Origin: a virus
IMG/VR virus record: IMGVR_UViG_3300028196_000025
Location: 1-44,215 of that record
Length of the DNA: 44,215 bases
Strand: one strand, 5' to 3'
The stretch's first letter is position 1; every line of letters begins with the position of its first letter. Under the pieces are notes generated by a model. That model saw nothing but the letters and a program-made list of their open reading frames with translations, did not search any database and was not told where the DNA came from. Of this stretch, positions 1 to 5,653 are shown in pieces. The translations under genes were made by a program, and so were the position numbers.

Positions 1-45
1 AACTCACCGAGAACTTTCGGTATGACAGTTGTATACAACTTCTAG
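1..45 (+). CDS. C-terminal end of a probable TonB-dependent outer-membrane receptor (partial)
   Basis: Frame 1 is open from the window edge to a TAG at 43-45 and encodes NSPRTFGMTVVYNF. Many TonB-dependent receptors end in a last beta-strand of the form PRTFG/PRTYG followed by alternating hydrophobic residues and a terminal Phe, which is the signal for outer-membrane barrel insertion. The stop is followed at once by a strong terminator, as expected at the end of a gene. Only 14 codons are visible, so the family call rests on this signature alone. If right, the phage carries a receptor gene beside its packaging genes, or the window starts at a host/prophage boundary. Confidence 0.5.
   Translation, partial: NSPRTFGMTVVYNF
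27..40. repeat. perfect 14-bp palindrome
   Basis: AGTTGTATACAACT is perfectly self-complementary. It lies inside the last codons of the upstream partial reading frame, 10 bp before the terminator stem, so it could be a protein-binding site or a chance result of the Val-Val-Tyr-Asn codons. No other copy was noticed in the window. Confidence 0.35.
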
Positions 46-50
46 AAACA

Positions 51-71
51 AGGGGCTACGGCCCCTTTTTT
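51..71 (+). terminator. rho-independent terminator
   Basis: The arms AGGGGC and GCCCCT surround a TACG loop and are followed by a run of Ts. The hairpin closes the transcription unit that ends at 45, just before the promoter at 96-124. Confidence 0.9.
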
Positions 72-95
72 ATTACCCCTAACTAAAAAAACATC

Positions 96-124
96 TTGAC
101 TTGTAAGATAAATAGCCCTATAAT
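96..124 (+). promoter_or_regulatory. sigma-70-type promoter upstream of the methyltransferase-like gene
   Basis: TTGACT (96-101) and a consensus TATAAT (119-124) are separated by 17 bp. An A-run lies just upstream of the -35 (85-91), like an UP element. Transcription would start near 131, giving a short leader before the ATG at 150. Confidence 0.88.
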
Positions 125-149
125 ATTATAAAATTCTCAGGAATCAAAA

Positions 150-749
150 ATGAAAGTACTAGTAGCATGTGAATTTAGTGGGACTGTCCGGGACTGCTTT
201 ATTGCAATGGGGCATGATACAATTTCGTGTGACTTATTACCTACGGAAGCACGCGGACCGCACATACAAGGAGACGTTTTAGATGTACTCTATAATAGTC
301 CATGGAGCTTTGATCTTGTTATTGCTCACCCTCCCTGTACTTACCTTAGCTCTTCTGGCCTGCACTGGAATAATAAAATTGAAGGAAGAGCTAAGAAAAC
401 AGAAGACGCCCTTGAATTCATTACAAAAATCTGGAATGCGCCAGTAGAAAAAATGTGTATTGAAAATCCGGTGGGCTGTATTAACACCCGCCTCAAGTTT
501 ATGCCAAAACCCCAATATGTCCAGCCATATAATTACGCAGAAGATGCTTCAAAGAAAACTGGTTTGTGGCTGAGGGGTTTGGCACCCTTACAACCTACGG
601 GGTCAGTAGAGCCTCGGTACGTAGATGGAAAGCCTCGATGGGGTAATCAAGGCGATACGGGGTATGATAAATTTGGGGGTGGTCAAGGAAAGGAACGAAG
701 TGTGACATTTTTTGGAATCGCCGCAGCCATGGCTATGCAATGGGGCTGA
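150..749 (+). CDS. DNA cytosine methyltransferase-like protein, short form
   Basis: This 199-residue protein has the skeleton of a C5-cytosine methyltransferase: an N-terminal SAM-binding-like segment (VLVACEFSG, 3-11, then an acidic strand end near SCDLLP), a PPC motif at 61-63 holding the candidate nucleophilic Cys, and an IENP segment at 104-107 matching motif VI. It is much shorter than ordinary cytosine methyltransferases, and I see no clear target-recognition domain or QxRxR motif VIII. Such short proteins are common in phages and often lack a demonstrated activity. It has its own promoter. Modification of phage DNA against restriction is the obvious role, but a diverged or inactive enzyme is possible. 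Confidence 0.65.
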   Translation: MKVLVACEFSGTVRDCFIAMGHDTISCDLLPTEARGPHIQGDVLDVLYNSPWSFDLVIAHPPCTYLSSSGLHWNNKIEGRAKKTEDALEFITKIWNAPVEKMCIENPVGCINTRLKFMPKPQYVQPYNYAEDASKKTGLWLRGLAPLQPTGSVEPRYVDGKPRWGNQGDTGYDKFGGGQGKERSVTFFGIAAAMAMQWG

Positions 750-761
750 GAAAAAAAATTC

Positions 762-790
762 TTGACTTCGCAGATGCGAAAGTCTATAAT
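762..790 (+). promoter_or_regulatory. sigma-70-type promoter upstream of the terminase gene, with palindrome in the spacer
   Basis: TTGACT (762-767) and TATAAT (785-790) are spaced by 17 bp, with an A-run at 752-758 upstream. A 14-bp inverted repeat, TTCGCA-GA-TGCGAA (767-780), fills most of the space between the two hexamers, the classical place for a repressor operator. The promoter would drive the packaging and head genes from 810 onward. Confidence 0.88.
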
Positions 791-809
791 TTAAGCTAAA
801 GGAATAGAA

Positions 810-1271
810 ATGGGAAAGGAAATAACCACTATTTCGCCCGAAGGGTTGGAAATCGCAAACTGTTATTTGCAGTTCGGAAATATTCGAGCTGTTTGTGAGT
901 ATTTGCAGGTGCCTGAAAATAAGGTTGTTGATCTTTTAAATAAGCGAGAAGTAAAAAAATATATTGATACTGTATATTTAGATATGGGGTATCGAAATAA
1001 AAACAATATTGCTACTCTCCTCGATGAGATGATTCAGTCAAAGCTAGAAGAAGCACAAGAAACCGGAGTATACTCGGGCAAGGATTTAGCAGACTTACTT
1101 CAGATGGCGCATCGTATGCGAATGGATGAGATTAAAGCTCAGACCGAATTAAGTAAAGCGGAAGCTACAAATATTAAAACTCAAAACAATGTTCAGATAA
1201 ATAATGAGAGTTTACCCTTTGGCCAAGGAAACTATGGAAAGCTAATGGAGAAACTTCTCAAGGAGGGATAA
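810..1271 (+). CDS. terS: probable terminase small subunit
   Basis: 153 residues. The N-terminal half (about 6-60) looks like a helix-turn-helix region in which a peptide meets steadily shorter helices (EGLEIANCYLQFGN..AVCEYLQVPENKVVDLL). The central part is helical, with a LADLLQMAHRMRMDEIKAQ segment, and the C-terminus is polar. This size and organisation fit phage small terminases, which bind the packaging start site and recruit the large subunit. It is the first gene after the 762-790 promoter. The large subunit is unusually far away (5654), separated by a block of small genes. The call rests on overall pattern and position, not on a catalytic motif. Confidence 0.62.
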   Translation: MGKEITTISPEGLEIANCYLQFGNIRAVCEYLQVPENKVVDLLNKREVKKYIDTVYLDMGYRNKNNIATLLDEMIQSKLEEAQETGVYSGKDLADLLQMAHRMRMDEIKAQTELSKAEATNIKTQNNVQINNESLPFGQGNYGKLMEKLLKEG

Positions 1272-1286
1272 CCTAGAGAAAACTCC

Positions 1287-1712
1287 ATGCTAGCAGAAAT
1301 TGCGATTGCAAATGCTGCTTTTGGCGTAATTAAAGAAGCAATTGGTAACGGCAAAGACCTGTATGAGATGGGCGGCGTAGTTGCACAATTTTTCGACCAA
1401 AAAACCGCGCTTCAAAAGAAATCAAATAAGAACGGTTATAAAAGCGATATGCAGGCTTTCATGGAACTTGAAAAGATCAAGGAAATGGAAGAGCATTTAA
1501 AAGACCAAATGATCTGGGCAGGTCGCCCAGGAATGTGGGATGACTGGCTAGCCTTTCAAAAGCAAGCCAAAGAAGAAAGAGCACGAGCAGAAAAAGAAGC
1601 TAGAGAAGCCCACGAAGACCTTATGCAAACTTTGCTATATTGTTTTTACTTTGTAGTTGGTTTAGTTATTTTTGTGCCCACGCTGTTTCTCATACTGACT
1701 ATACTTAAATGA
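1287..1712 (+). CDS. conserved phage protein with C-terminal membrane anchor
   Basis: 141 residues of unknown function. The N-terminal part is helical and amphipathic (AFGVIKEAIGNGKDLYEMGG, then VAQFFDQKTALQKK). A conserved-looking segment WAGRPGMWDDWLAFQ sits at 77-91, followed by a charged helix rich in Lys, Glu, Arg and Ala (92-112) and one hydrophobic transmembrane segment at about 113-139. The start is preceded by AGAGAA. The 3' end overlaps the next gene by ATGA. Similar short proteins are, as far as I recall, common in marine tailed phages near the packaging genes. A membrane-associated lysis or assembly role is only a guess. Confidence 0.6.
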   Translation: MLAEIAIANAAFGVIKEAIGNGKDLYEMGGVVAQFFDQKTALQKKSNKNGYKSDMQAFMELEKIKEMEEHLKDQMIWAGRPGMWDDWLAFQKQAKEERARAEKEAREAHEDLMQTLLYCFYFVVGLVIFVPTLFLILTILK

Positions 1713-1912
1713 CGGACATAGACGAAAGAGTACGAGTTATGGAAGTAGAAATGGCTGCCCATGAAGCTCAGTGTGAAGAGCGATGGAAAACTACTTTTAA
1801 TCGTTTAGATGATATTGACGAAGGCATAGCACGAATTGAAAGCCGACTTATAGCAGGAGGAGGTGCAGCCCTCTTGTTTTTACTGGGACTGCTCGCTTCT
1901 CACATGATGTAA
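1709..1912 (+). CDS. small coiled-coil/transmembrane protein, XhlA- or holin-like
   Basis: 67 residues: an acidic helical N-terminal region with heptad character (MTDIDERVRVMEVEMAAHEA to IARIESRL, 1-47) and a single C-terminal membrane segment AAALLFLLGLL-type at about 50-66. That layout matches the haemolysin XhlA / phage holin-accessory type of protein. It starts in an ATGA overlap with the previous gene, so translation is probably coupled. Together with the neighbouring membrane proteins and the spanins it may belong to a dispersed lysis set. A single membrane segment and no experiments mean the holin label is tentative. Confidence 0.5.
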   Translation: MTDIDERVRVMEVEMAAHEAQCEERWKTTFNRLDDIDEGIARIESRLIAGGGAALLFLLGLLASHMM

Positions 1913-1968
1913 AATGTTAAATAAATTTATAACTTTTTATAAACTCAAAGTTTAGAATTGAGAGTAAA

Positions 1969-2088
1969 ATGGTCGATACAGAAACAGAGCTTAGTTTAGT
2001 AGTTATAAATTTATTTAATAATGAAGTTGTGTATGAGCACAAGCAAGATTTATTACCATTACTTGAAAGTTTTAAGAGACGACTATGA
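1969..2088 (+). CDS. 39-residue protein of unknown function
   Basis: ATG at 1969 is preceded by GAGAG, and the ORF ends at 2088 inside an ATGA overlap with the next gene (ATG at 2085). The peptide starts MVDTETELSLVVINLFNNEV and ends in a basic FKRRL. It is supported by its ribosome-binding site and by coupling to the next gene, not by any recognised family. Confidence 0.55.
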   Translation: MVDTETELSLVVINLFNNEVVYEHKQDLLPLLESFKRRL

Positions 2089-2294
2089 GACGTGGAAGAG
2101 AAAAAGACTTAGAAAAGTACATTAACGTGAGAATTGCTCAACTCAAACAAGATATGTCCAAAGCTCACGATGAATATGATAAGCAATGGTACAATCGTAT
2201 CATTCAAGAGTTGTGCTGGGTAAAAAGCCAGCAACACAATTGCTACCTTGATGAAGTACAACACTGGAAGGATAACTATTCGTACCTTCCCTAG
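2085..2294 (+). CDS. 69-residue protein of unknown function, basic N-terminus
   Basis: The protein begins with a basic stretch (MRRGREKDLEKYINVR) and continues as predicted helix with several Trp, Tyr and Gln residues (WYNRIIQELCWVKSQQHN). The start is fixed by the ATGA overlap with the 39-residue gene upstream. I recognise no domain. Its place at the head of a series of very basic mini-proteins suggests co-expression with them. Confidence 0.55.
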   Translation: MRRGREKDLEKYINVRIAQLKQDMSKAHDEYDKQWYNRIIQELCWVKSQQHNCYLDEVQHWKDNYSYLP

Positions 2295-2317
2295 CCGCGA
2301 AAGCGCAAGAGAAAGTA

Positions 2318-2455
2318 ATGCCATATCATACAGGTAAGAAGAAGAAAAAGAACGGTAAGAAGAAAAAGTCAATGGGTGGACTGACCGCCAAGCAAAAAAA
2401 GCTGCCCGCTGGTCTTAGAGCAGCAATTTTGAAAAGGAAGCGAGGCAAAAAATGA
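2318..2455 (+). CDS. 45-residue lysine-rich mini-protein
   Basis: Too short for a usual ORF cutoff, but bounded by a GAGAAAG ribosome-binding site and an ATGA overlap with the next gene. It starts MPYHTG, continues with two Lys-rich runs, then GGLTAKQKKLPAGLRAAILK and a basic tail. About 40% of residues are Lys or Arg. Short proteins with the MPY...K-rich...LTAKQKKLP pattern recur in marine phages to my recollection, with no known role. Nucleic-acid binding, for example DNA condensation or an internal head protein, is an inference from charge only. Confidence 0.6.
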   Translation: MPYHTGKKKKKNGKKKKSMGGLTAKQKKLPAGLRAAILKRKRGKK

Positions 2456-2547
2456 TTGACTTACTAATTGGTTGTGTTATAGGCTGGTTTGCTCATGTTG
2501 CATGGACTAAGTGGGGGCCCCTCTTAGTAGACTCAAAGGACAAATGA
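2452..2547 (+). CDS. 31-residue single-pass membrane peptide
   Basis: Linked on both sides by ATGA overlaps (start at 2452 within the stop of the previous gene; stop at 2545-2547 overlapping the ATG at 2544). The peptide MIDLLIGCVIGWFAHVAW is hydrophobic for about 18 residues and ends in a short polar tail. It is probably a membrane-inserted mini-protein. It was accepted because of the double overlap; otherwise it would be too short to call. Confidence 0.5.
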   Translation: MIDLLIGCVIGWFAHVAWTKWGPLLVDSKDK

Positions 2548-2720
2548 GGAGAAACCGATATACTACAAAAATGGCCGCGCGTAGGCGCGCAAGAACACTA
2601 GGGCTTAGTGGTACTCACTCACATGGCGTAGGCAAAAACAAAATATATATGCCGGGACGAACTCATGCATCCTATGAGCGAGCACTGAGGAGAAAGAAGC
2701 GTGGCGGTAAGAAAACGTAA
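2544..2720 (+). CDS. 58-residue arginine/lysine-rich protein
   Basis: A longer in-frame GTG start exists at 2511, but the ATG at 2544 is chosen because it forms an ATGA overlap with the previous stop. The protein begins MRRNRYTTKMAARRRARTLG and ends ALRRKKRGGKKT, with a histidine/glycine patch between (GTHSHGVGKN). It is extremely basic. No family is recognised; the composition suggests nucleic-acid contact. Confidence 0.58.
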   Translation: MRRNRYTTKMAARRRARTLGLSGTHSHGVGKNKIYMPGRTHASYERALRRKKRGGKKT

Positions 2721-3006
2721 AGCTACAAAGCGTAAGGCTAGTCCAAAAAGAAAAGCAAAACCATTAAGCGCTACAACCCGAGCAACATTGTCCAGAAAAG
2801 CAAAAAAGACTAGATTCACTCTAGGACAACTAACAAGAGTATACCGCAGGGGTCAGGGAGCTTTTCTTTCTTCCGGCTCCAGAGCTGGTGTAGGAATGGC
2901 AGGCTGGGCAATGGGCCGTGTAAACTCATTTATTCGAGGAGGGCATTCGCAAGACAATGATATTAAGCGTAGAGCCAAGAAACGTACAACGTCCAAAAAG
3001 AAGTGA
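2701..3006 (+). CDS. basic phage protein with conserved VYRRG/GRVNSF core
   Basis: 101 residues from a GTG at 2701, which lies inside the previous gene and is preceded by a GGAGAAAG ribosome-binding site. The N-terminal 40 residues are a Lys/Arg-rich arm. The middle is more like a folded domain (LGQLTRVYRRGQGAF, then SGSRAGVGMAGWAMGRVNSF, about 42-78), and the tail is again basic. The central VYRRGxGAF...WAxGRVNSF pattern occurs, as I recall, in several phage proteins of unknown function. It may bind DNA or a virion component. Confidence 0.6.
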   Translation: MAVRKRKATKRKASPKRKAKPLSATTRATLSRKAKKTRFTLGQLTRVYRRGQGAFLSSGSRAGVGMAGWAMGRVNSFIRGGHSQDNDIKRRAKKRTTSKKK

Positions 3007-3007
3007 T

Positions 3008-3193
3008 ATGGAAGTTAATTCTATTAGTCCTATAGCTAGTACTTGGGAGAAAGATTATACGGTTCAGTCAGTTGCAAAAGCTCCGGACAGCCGTTATAAA
3101 GTGACCAATACTATTTACACTGTTATTACCTATGACCAGAACGGAAAGCTTGATACAAGCACAAATATTCGTTATCTAGATTATATTGTATGA
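3008..3193 (+). CDS. 61-residue protein of unknown function
   Basis: The ATG at 3008 follows the previous stop by one base, and the stop at 3191-3193 overlaps the next ATG at 3190, so this start is preferred to an upstream one at 2957 that lies within the previous gene. The peptide (MEVNSISPIASTWEKDYTVQ and onward) is beta-rich in look, with repeated Tyr/Thr/Val strands, and is not basic, unlike its neighbours. No family is recognised. Confidence 0.55.
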   Translation: MEVNSISPIASTWEKDYTVQSVAKAPDSRYKVTNTIYTVITYDQNGKLDTSTNIRYLDYIV

Positions 3194-3402
3194 AGAAGCG
3201 AAGAGGCCCGCCCAAGGATAAGAAAACAAAAATACCTAAAAAGTACCTTAGCGGTACAAAAGGTAAAAAACGTGCACAACTTGCTAGTGCAATCAAACGA
3301 ATTGCAAAACTCTACAAAGAAGGGAAAACAGTTCCCAAGGCCCTAATCAAAAAGCGAGTAGCTCTAGGGAAGAGAAAGAAAAGTGGCACGAAAAAAAGGT
3401 AA
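3190..3402 (+). CDS. 70-residue lysine-rich protein
   Basis: Starts in an overlap with the preceding stop. It opens MKKRRGPPKDKKTKIPKKYL, has a helical middle (AQLASAIKRIAKLYKEGK), and ends in a basic tail. More than a third of residues are Lys or Arg. Proteins with a KKYLxGTKGxKR pattern are, to my recollection, frequent in marine viruses and have no assigned function. Nucleic-acid binding is inferred from composition. Confidence 0.58.
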   Translation: MKKRRGPPKDKKTKIPKKYLSGTKGKKRAQLASAIKRIAKLYKEGKTVPKALIKKRVALGKRKKSGTKKR

Positions 3403-3685
3403 AAAAAGAGACTCTCGCTTAAAGAGAGCAGGAGTCTCGGGGTTTAATAAACCAAAGCGTACTCCTGGGCACGCAAAGAAGTCCCATATCGTTGTAGCTA
3501 AAGTAGGCAGTAAAATTAAGACTATTCGATTTGGCCAGAAAGGTGCTAAAACCGCAGGGAAACCTAAAGCGGGCGAAAGCGCCGCAATGAAAGCTAAGCG
3601 CAAAAGTTTTAAAGCTCGTCACGCAAAAAATATTGCTAGGGGCAAGATGTCAGCTGCATACTGGGCCGACAAGGTGAAGTGGTAA
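3383..3685 (+). CDS. conserved small basic phage protein (RLKRAGVSGFNKPKRTP type)
   Basis: 100 residues from a GTG at 3383, within the end of the previous gene and preceded by AGAGAAAG. It contains a strikingly regular core: RLKRAGVSGFNKPKRTPGH, then KSHIVVAKVGSKIKTIRFGQ, and a C-terminal KARHAKNIARGKMSAAYWAD (about 74-93). I recognise this pattern as a widespread phage protein of unknown function. The balance of folded-looking strands and basic residues suggests a small nucleic-acid-binding protein, but nothing catalytic is visible. Its stop overlaps the next start by TAATG. Confidence 0.7.
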   Translation: MARKKGKKRDSRLKRAGVSGFNKPKRTPGHAKKSHIVVAKVGSKIKTIRFGQKGAKTAGKPKAGESAAMKAKRKSFKARHAKNIARGKMSAAYWADKVKW

Positions 3686-4011
3686 TGGGAGAAGATTTAG
3701 AAAAAGCAGGTTATCACCCTGCAGATGTAAATGGTGATAATGTAGTAGATGCTGATGAAAAAGCAATGTATCTAGAGTTTAAGCGTAAAGAGTTAGAAGA
3801 CCAAGATGCAATGCGAGATGCTCAACGTAGTATGACATGGTTCGCACTTGCAGGTATGCTTCTTTATCCTGCTACTGTAATGGCAACAGAGATATTTGAG
3901 CTACATCAAGCCGCCACAATCTTAGGGGATATGGCAGCAGTATACTTTGTATCTGTCGCAGGCATCGTAGCCGCGTTCTTTGGGGCACAAGCATGGAGTG
4001 GAAAGAGGTAA
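3685..4011 (+). CDS. EF-hand protein with two membrane segments (holin candidate)
   Basis: Start chosen at 3685 (TAATG overlap) rather than an in-frame GTG two codons upstream. Residues 14-25 form a complete EF-hand calcium loop, DVNGDNVVDADE, with Asp14, Asn16, Asp18, Val20, Asp22 and Glu25 in positions 1, 3, 5, 7, 9 and 12. A charged helix (26-48) follows, then two hydrophobic segments at about 51-68 and 82-103. Two membrane passes, small size and closeness to the spanins make a holin or membrane regulator plausible. Calcium sensing by a membrane phage protein is an inference from the loop alone. Confidence 0.62.
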   Translation: MGEDLEKAGYHPADVNGDNVVDADEKAMYLEFKRKELEDQDAMRDAQRSMTWFALAGMLLYPATVMATEIFELHQAATILGDMAAVYFVSVAGIVAAFFGAQAWSGKR

Positions 4012-4587
4012 ATGGAATTTATACTAGACATGGCAGTCACTTTCTGGCAGTGGACTATTGTTATATCACTTATACTTGTAGGATTTATAGCAAGTGTATT
4101 TGATGGACAGGGAGAAGACAGAGTAGGTTTCTATTATACTGAGATGCCTCATATGAGCCCTATTAAAATTGAAACAGCCGATAAGGGATTTTGGAAAGCA
4201 ATCTGGATGTGGTTGCTCGGCGTCAGGCATTGGGAGATAACAAAGGACTTTTATTTCTCTTTGAAAGGAGAAGAGTATGTTATACCCCAAGGTTTCGAAT
4301 TTGATGGTGCATCAGTACCTAAGTTTCTTGCAATGTGGCTTTCACCCACTGGCGTCCTTCTTATGGGCGGCCTTATTCACGATTATGGCTATAAGTACGG
4401 GACACTCCTAAGGAGTGATCGAACCAGCATAGGTGCAAAGTCTCAAAAATGGATGGACACATTGTTTCGAGACATCTGTATTGAGCAAAATGGATTTAAA
4501 CTTTTAAACTACTTAGCATACTGGGCACTTCGTGTAGGAGGCTTTGTAGCATGGAACGGACATCGTAAGCATGAACCAAAAGATTGA
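4012..4587 (+). CDS. DUF1353-like protein with N-terminal membrane segment
   Basis: 191 residues. A membrane segment spans about 10-28 (WQWTIVISLILVGFIASVF). The central domain has the DUF1353 signature: FDGASVPKF near the middle followed by GLIHDYGYKYG, a conserved His-Asp-Tyr motif. DUF1353 proteins are common in phages, often near lysis or structural genes; their biochemical function is not established to my knowledge. The gene starts directly after the EF-hand gene stop and overlaps the next gene by 17 bp. The N-terminal anchor suggests it acts at the inner membrane. Confidence 0.75.
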   Translation: MEFILDMAVTFWQWTIVISLILVGFIASVFDGQGEDRVGFYYTEMPHMSPIKIETADKGFWKAIWMWLLGVRHWEITKDFYFSLKGEEYVIPQGFEFDGASVPKFLAMWLSPTGVLLMGGLIHDYGYKYGTLLRSDRTSIGAKSQKWMDTLFRDICIEQNGFKLLNYLAYWALRVGGFVAWNGHRKHEPKD

Positions 4588-4873
4588 GCAAAAACAAGAA
4601 GAAGAACTTGTAACTGTAGGCCTCTGGGCAAAGATAAAACACTGGTGGCGTACTCTTATTCGAGAAGAGTGGGAGCTTACAGTTTTCTTTCCCGGTGACA
4701 CACATTTTTTAGAGGATGGTTCAAGAATAGAAAGTGGCTCCCCTAAAACTTATCGAGCAAAGCAATTAATAAAAATTAGTACAACTCATATTATTTTTGT
4801 AGACCTACTCGGTGTAAAACATGAAATTAAAGTTGTATCCCCCGTAGGATATGACTTGAGGAAGATATACTAA
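4571..4873 (+). CDS. 100-residue protein of unknown function
   Basis: The N-terminal 30 residues are charged and helical (MNQKIEQKQEEELVTVGLWA), followed by Trp-rich residues (KHWWRTLIREEWEL) and then a region of probable beta-strands with a PGDTHFLEDGSRIESGSPKT segment and IIFVDLLGVKHEIKVVSP near the end. No family is recognised. It overlaps the upstream gene by 17 bp and shares TAATG with the spanin gene downstream, so it is part of the same translationally coupled set. Confidence 0.55.
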   Translation: MNQKIEQKQEEELVTVGLWAKIKHWWRTLIREEWELTVFFPGDTHFLEDGSRIESGSPKTYRAKQLIKISTTHIIFVDLLGVKHEIKVVSPVGYDLRKIY

Positions 4874-5295
4874 TGCTAGGACTAATAAAGGCTGCGCCTC
4901 TAATACTTGTAGTAGCCGGAGGAGCTTATGCTTACCATACTACTACAGTAAGCAAGGCAGAAGCAAAAATTGCAAGACTAGAAAGCAATGCTGTAATTCT
5001 TAAAGAAAATGCAGCAAAACTTGATGCGGCATTCGAAAGTGAAAAAGCAGCAAGAGAGCGCTCAGAGCAAAACTTACAGATACAGCTAGAAGCAGTCAGT
5101 GCTTTAACAGAAAAGAATACTGAAATGCAAGCAGAGATGGATGATTATTTATCTATTTTTAAAAGACATAATTTAACTAAGCTAGCACGAGTAAAGCCCG
5201 GGCTTATAGAGCCAAGAATCAATAAGGGCACAAAAGATGTTTTTGATGCGATAGAACAAGATAGTGTAGAGGTGGAAAATGCGGATACTAACTAG
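4873..5295 (+). CDS. inner-membrane spanin (Rz-like)
   Basis: 140 residues with the type II layout of an i-spanin: a short N-terminus, a membrane segment at about 4-21 (LIKAAPLILVVAGGAYAY), then a long Ala/Glu/Lys-rich coiled coil (26-95) and a polar C-terminal periplasmic part. I-spanins span the periplasm with an outer-membrane lipoprotein partner and fuse the two membranes at the last step of lysis. The gene starts in a TAATG overlap, and its 3' end overlaps the lipoprotein gene at 5279 by 17 bp, the typical Rz/Rz1 arrangement. The call rests on topology and pairing, since spanins share little sequence. Confidence 0.72.
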   Translation: MLGLIKAAPLILVVAGGAYAYHTTTVSKAEAKIARLESNAVILKENAAKLDAAFESEKAARERSEQNLQIQLEAVSALTEKNTEMQAEMDDYLSIFKRHNLTKLARVKPGLIEPRINKGTKDVFDAIEQDSVEVENADTN

Positions 5296-5650
5296 TTGTT
5301 TAATAATAGTATTTTTATCTGGGTGTTCTTTTATGAAAAGTGACCCTCTGCCTACCCCCGAACCCATCATAAAAACAGTTACGGAATATAAAACACTGGA
5401 AATCTATCAGCCACAATTACCAAAAAGAATAGATTTACAGGATGTAGAATTTTTTGTAGTGACAGAAAAAAATCTCGAAGAGCAGATAGCAAGAATTTCA
5501 AAAATGCAAGATGGTACTTTTGTTATTTTTGGACTAACTCCTCAAGATTATGAAAATATGGCCTATAATCTTCAAGAACTACGCAGGTATATTCGTCAGC
5601 AAAAAGAGATTATTATCTATTACCGAGATGCGACAAAAGTAGAGCAATAA
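5279..5650 (+). CDS. outer-membrane spanin lipoprotein (Rz1-like)
   Basis: 123 residues with a lipoprotein signal peptide: MRIL, hydrophobic core, then lipobox LSGC with the acylated Cys at 16 and Ser at +2, which favours outer-membrane sorting. A proline-containing stretch follows (PLPTPEPIIK), then a predicted helical region ending in YNLQELRRYIRQQKEIIIYY. The start has an AGAGGTGG ribosome-binding site inside the i-spanin gene. It is longer than lambda Rz1 but fits a separate or overlapping o-spanin. It should contact the i-spanin in the periplasm. Confidence 0.75.
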   Translation: MRILTSCLIIVFLSGCSFMKSDPLPTPEPIIKTVTEYKTLEIYQPQLPKRIDLQDVEFFVVTEKNLEEQIARISKMQDGTFVIFGLTPQDYENMAYNLQELRRYIRQQKEIIIYYRDATKVEQ

Positions 5651-5653
5651 ATT

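Noticed and set aside
2511-2543. GTG 2511 as the start of the small basic protein
   Set aside because: The ATG at 2544 overlaps the stop of a coupled mini-gene (ATGA); the upstream GTG would lie within that gene and lacks a ribosome-binding site.
2957-3007. Upstream start at 2957 for the 61-residue gene
   Set aside because: It would overlap the basic protein by 50 bp with no ribosome-binding site; the ATG at 3008 directly follows the previous stop.
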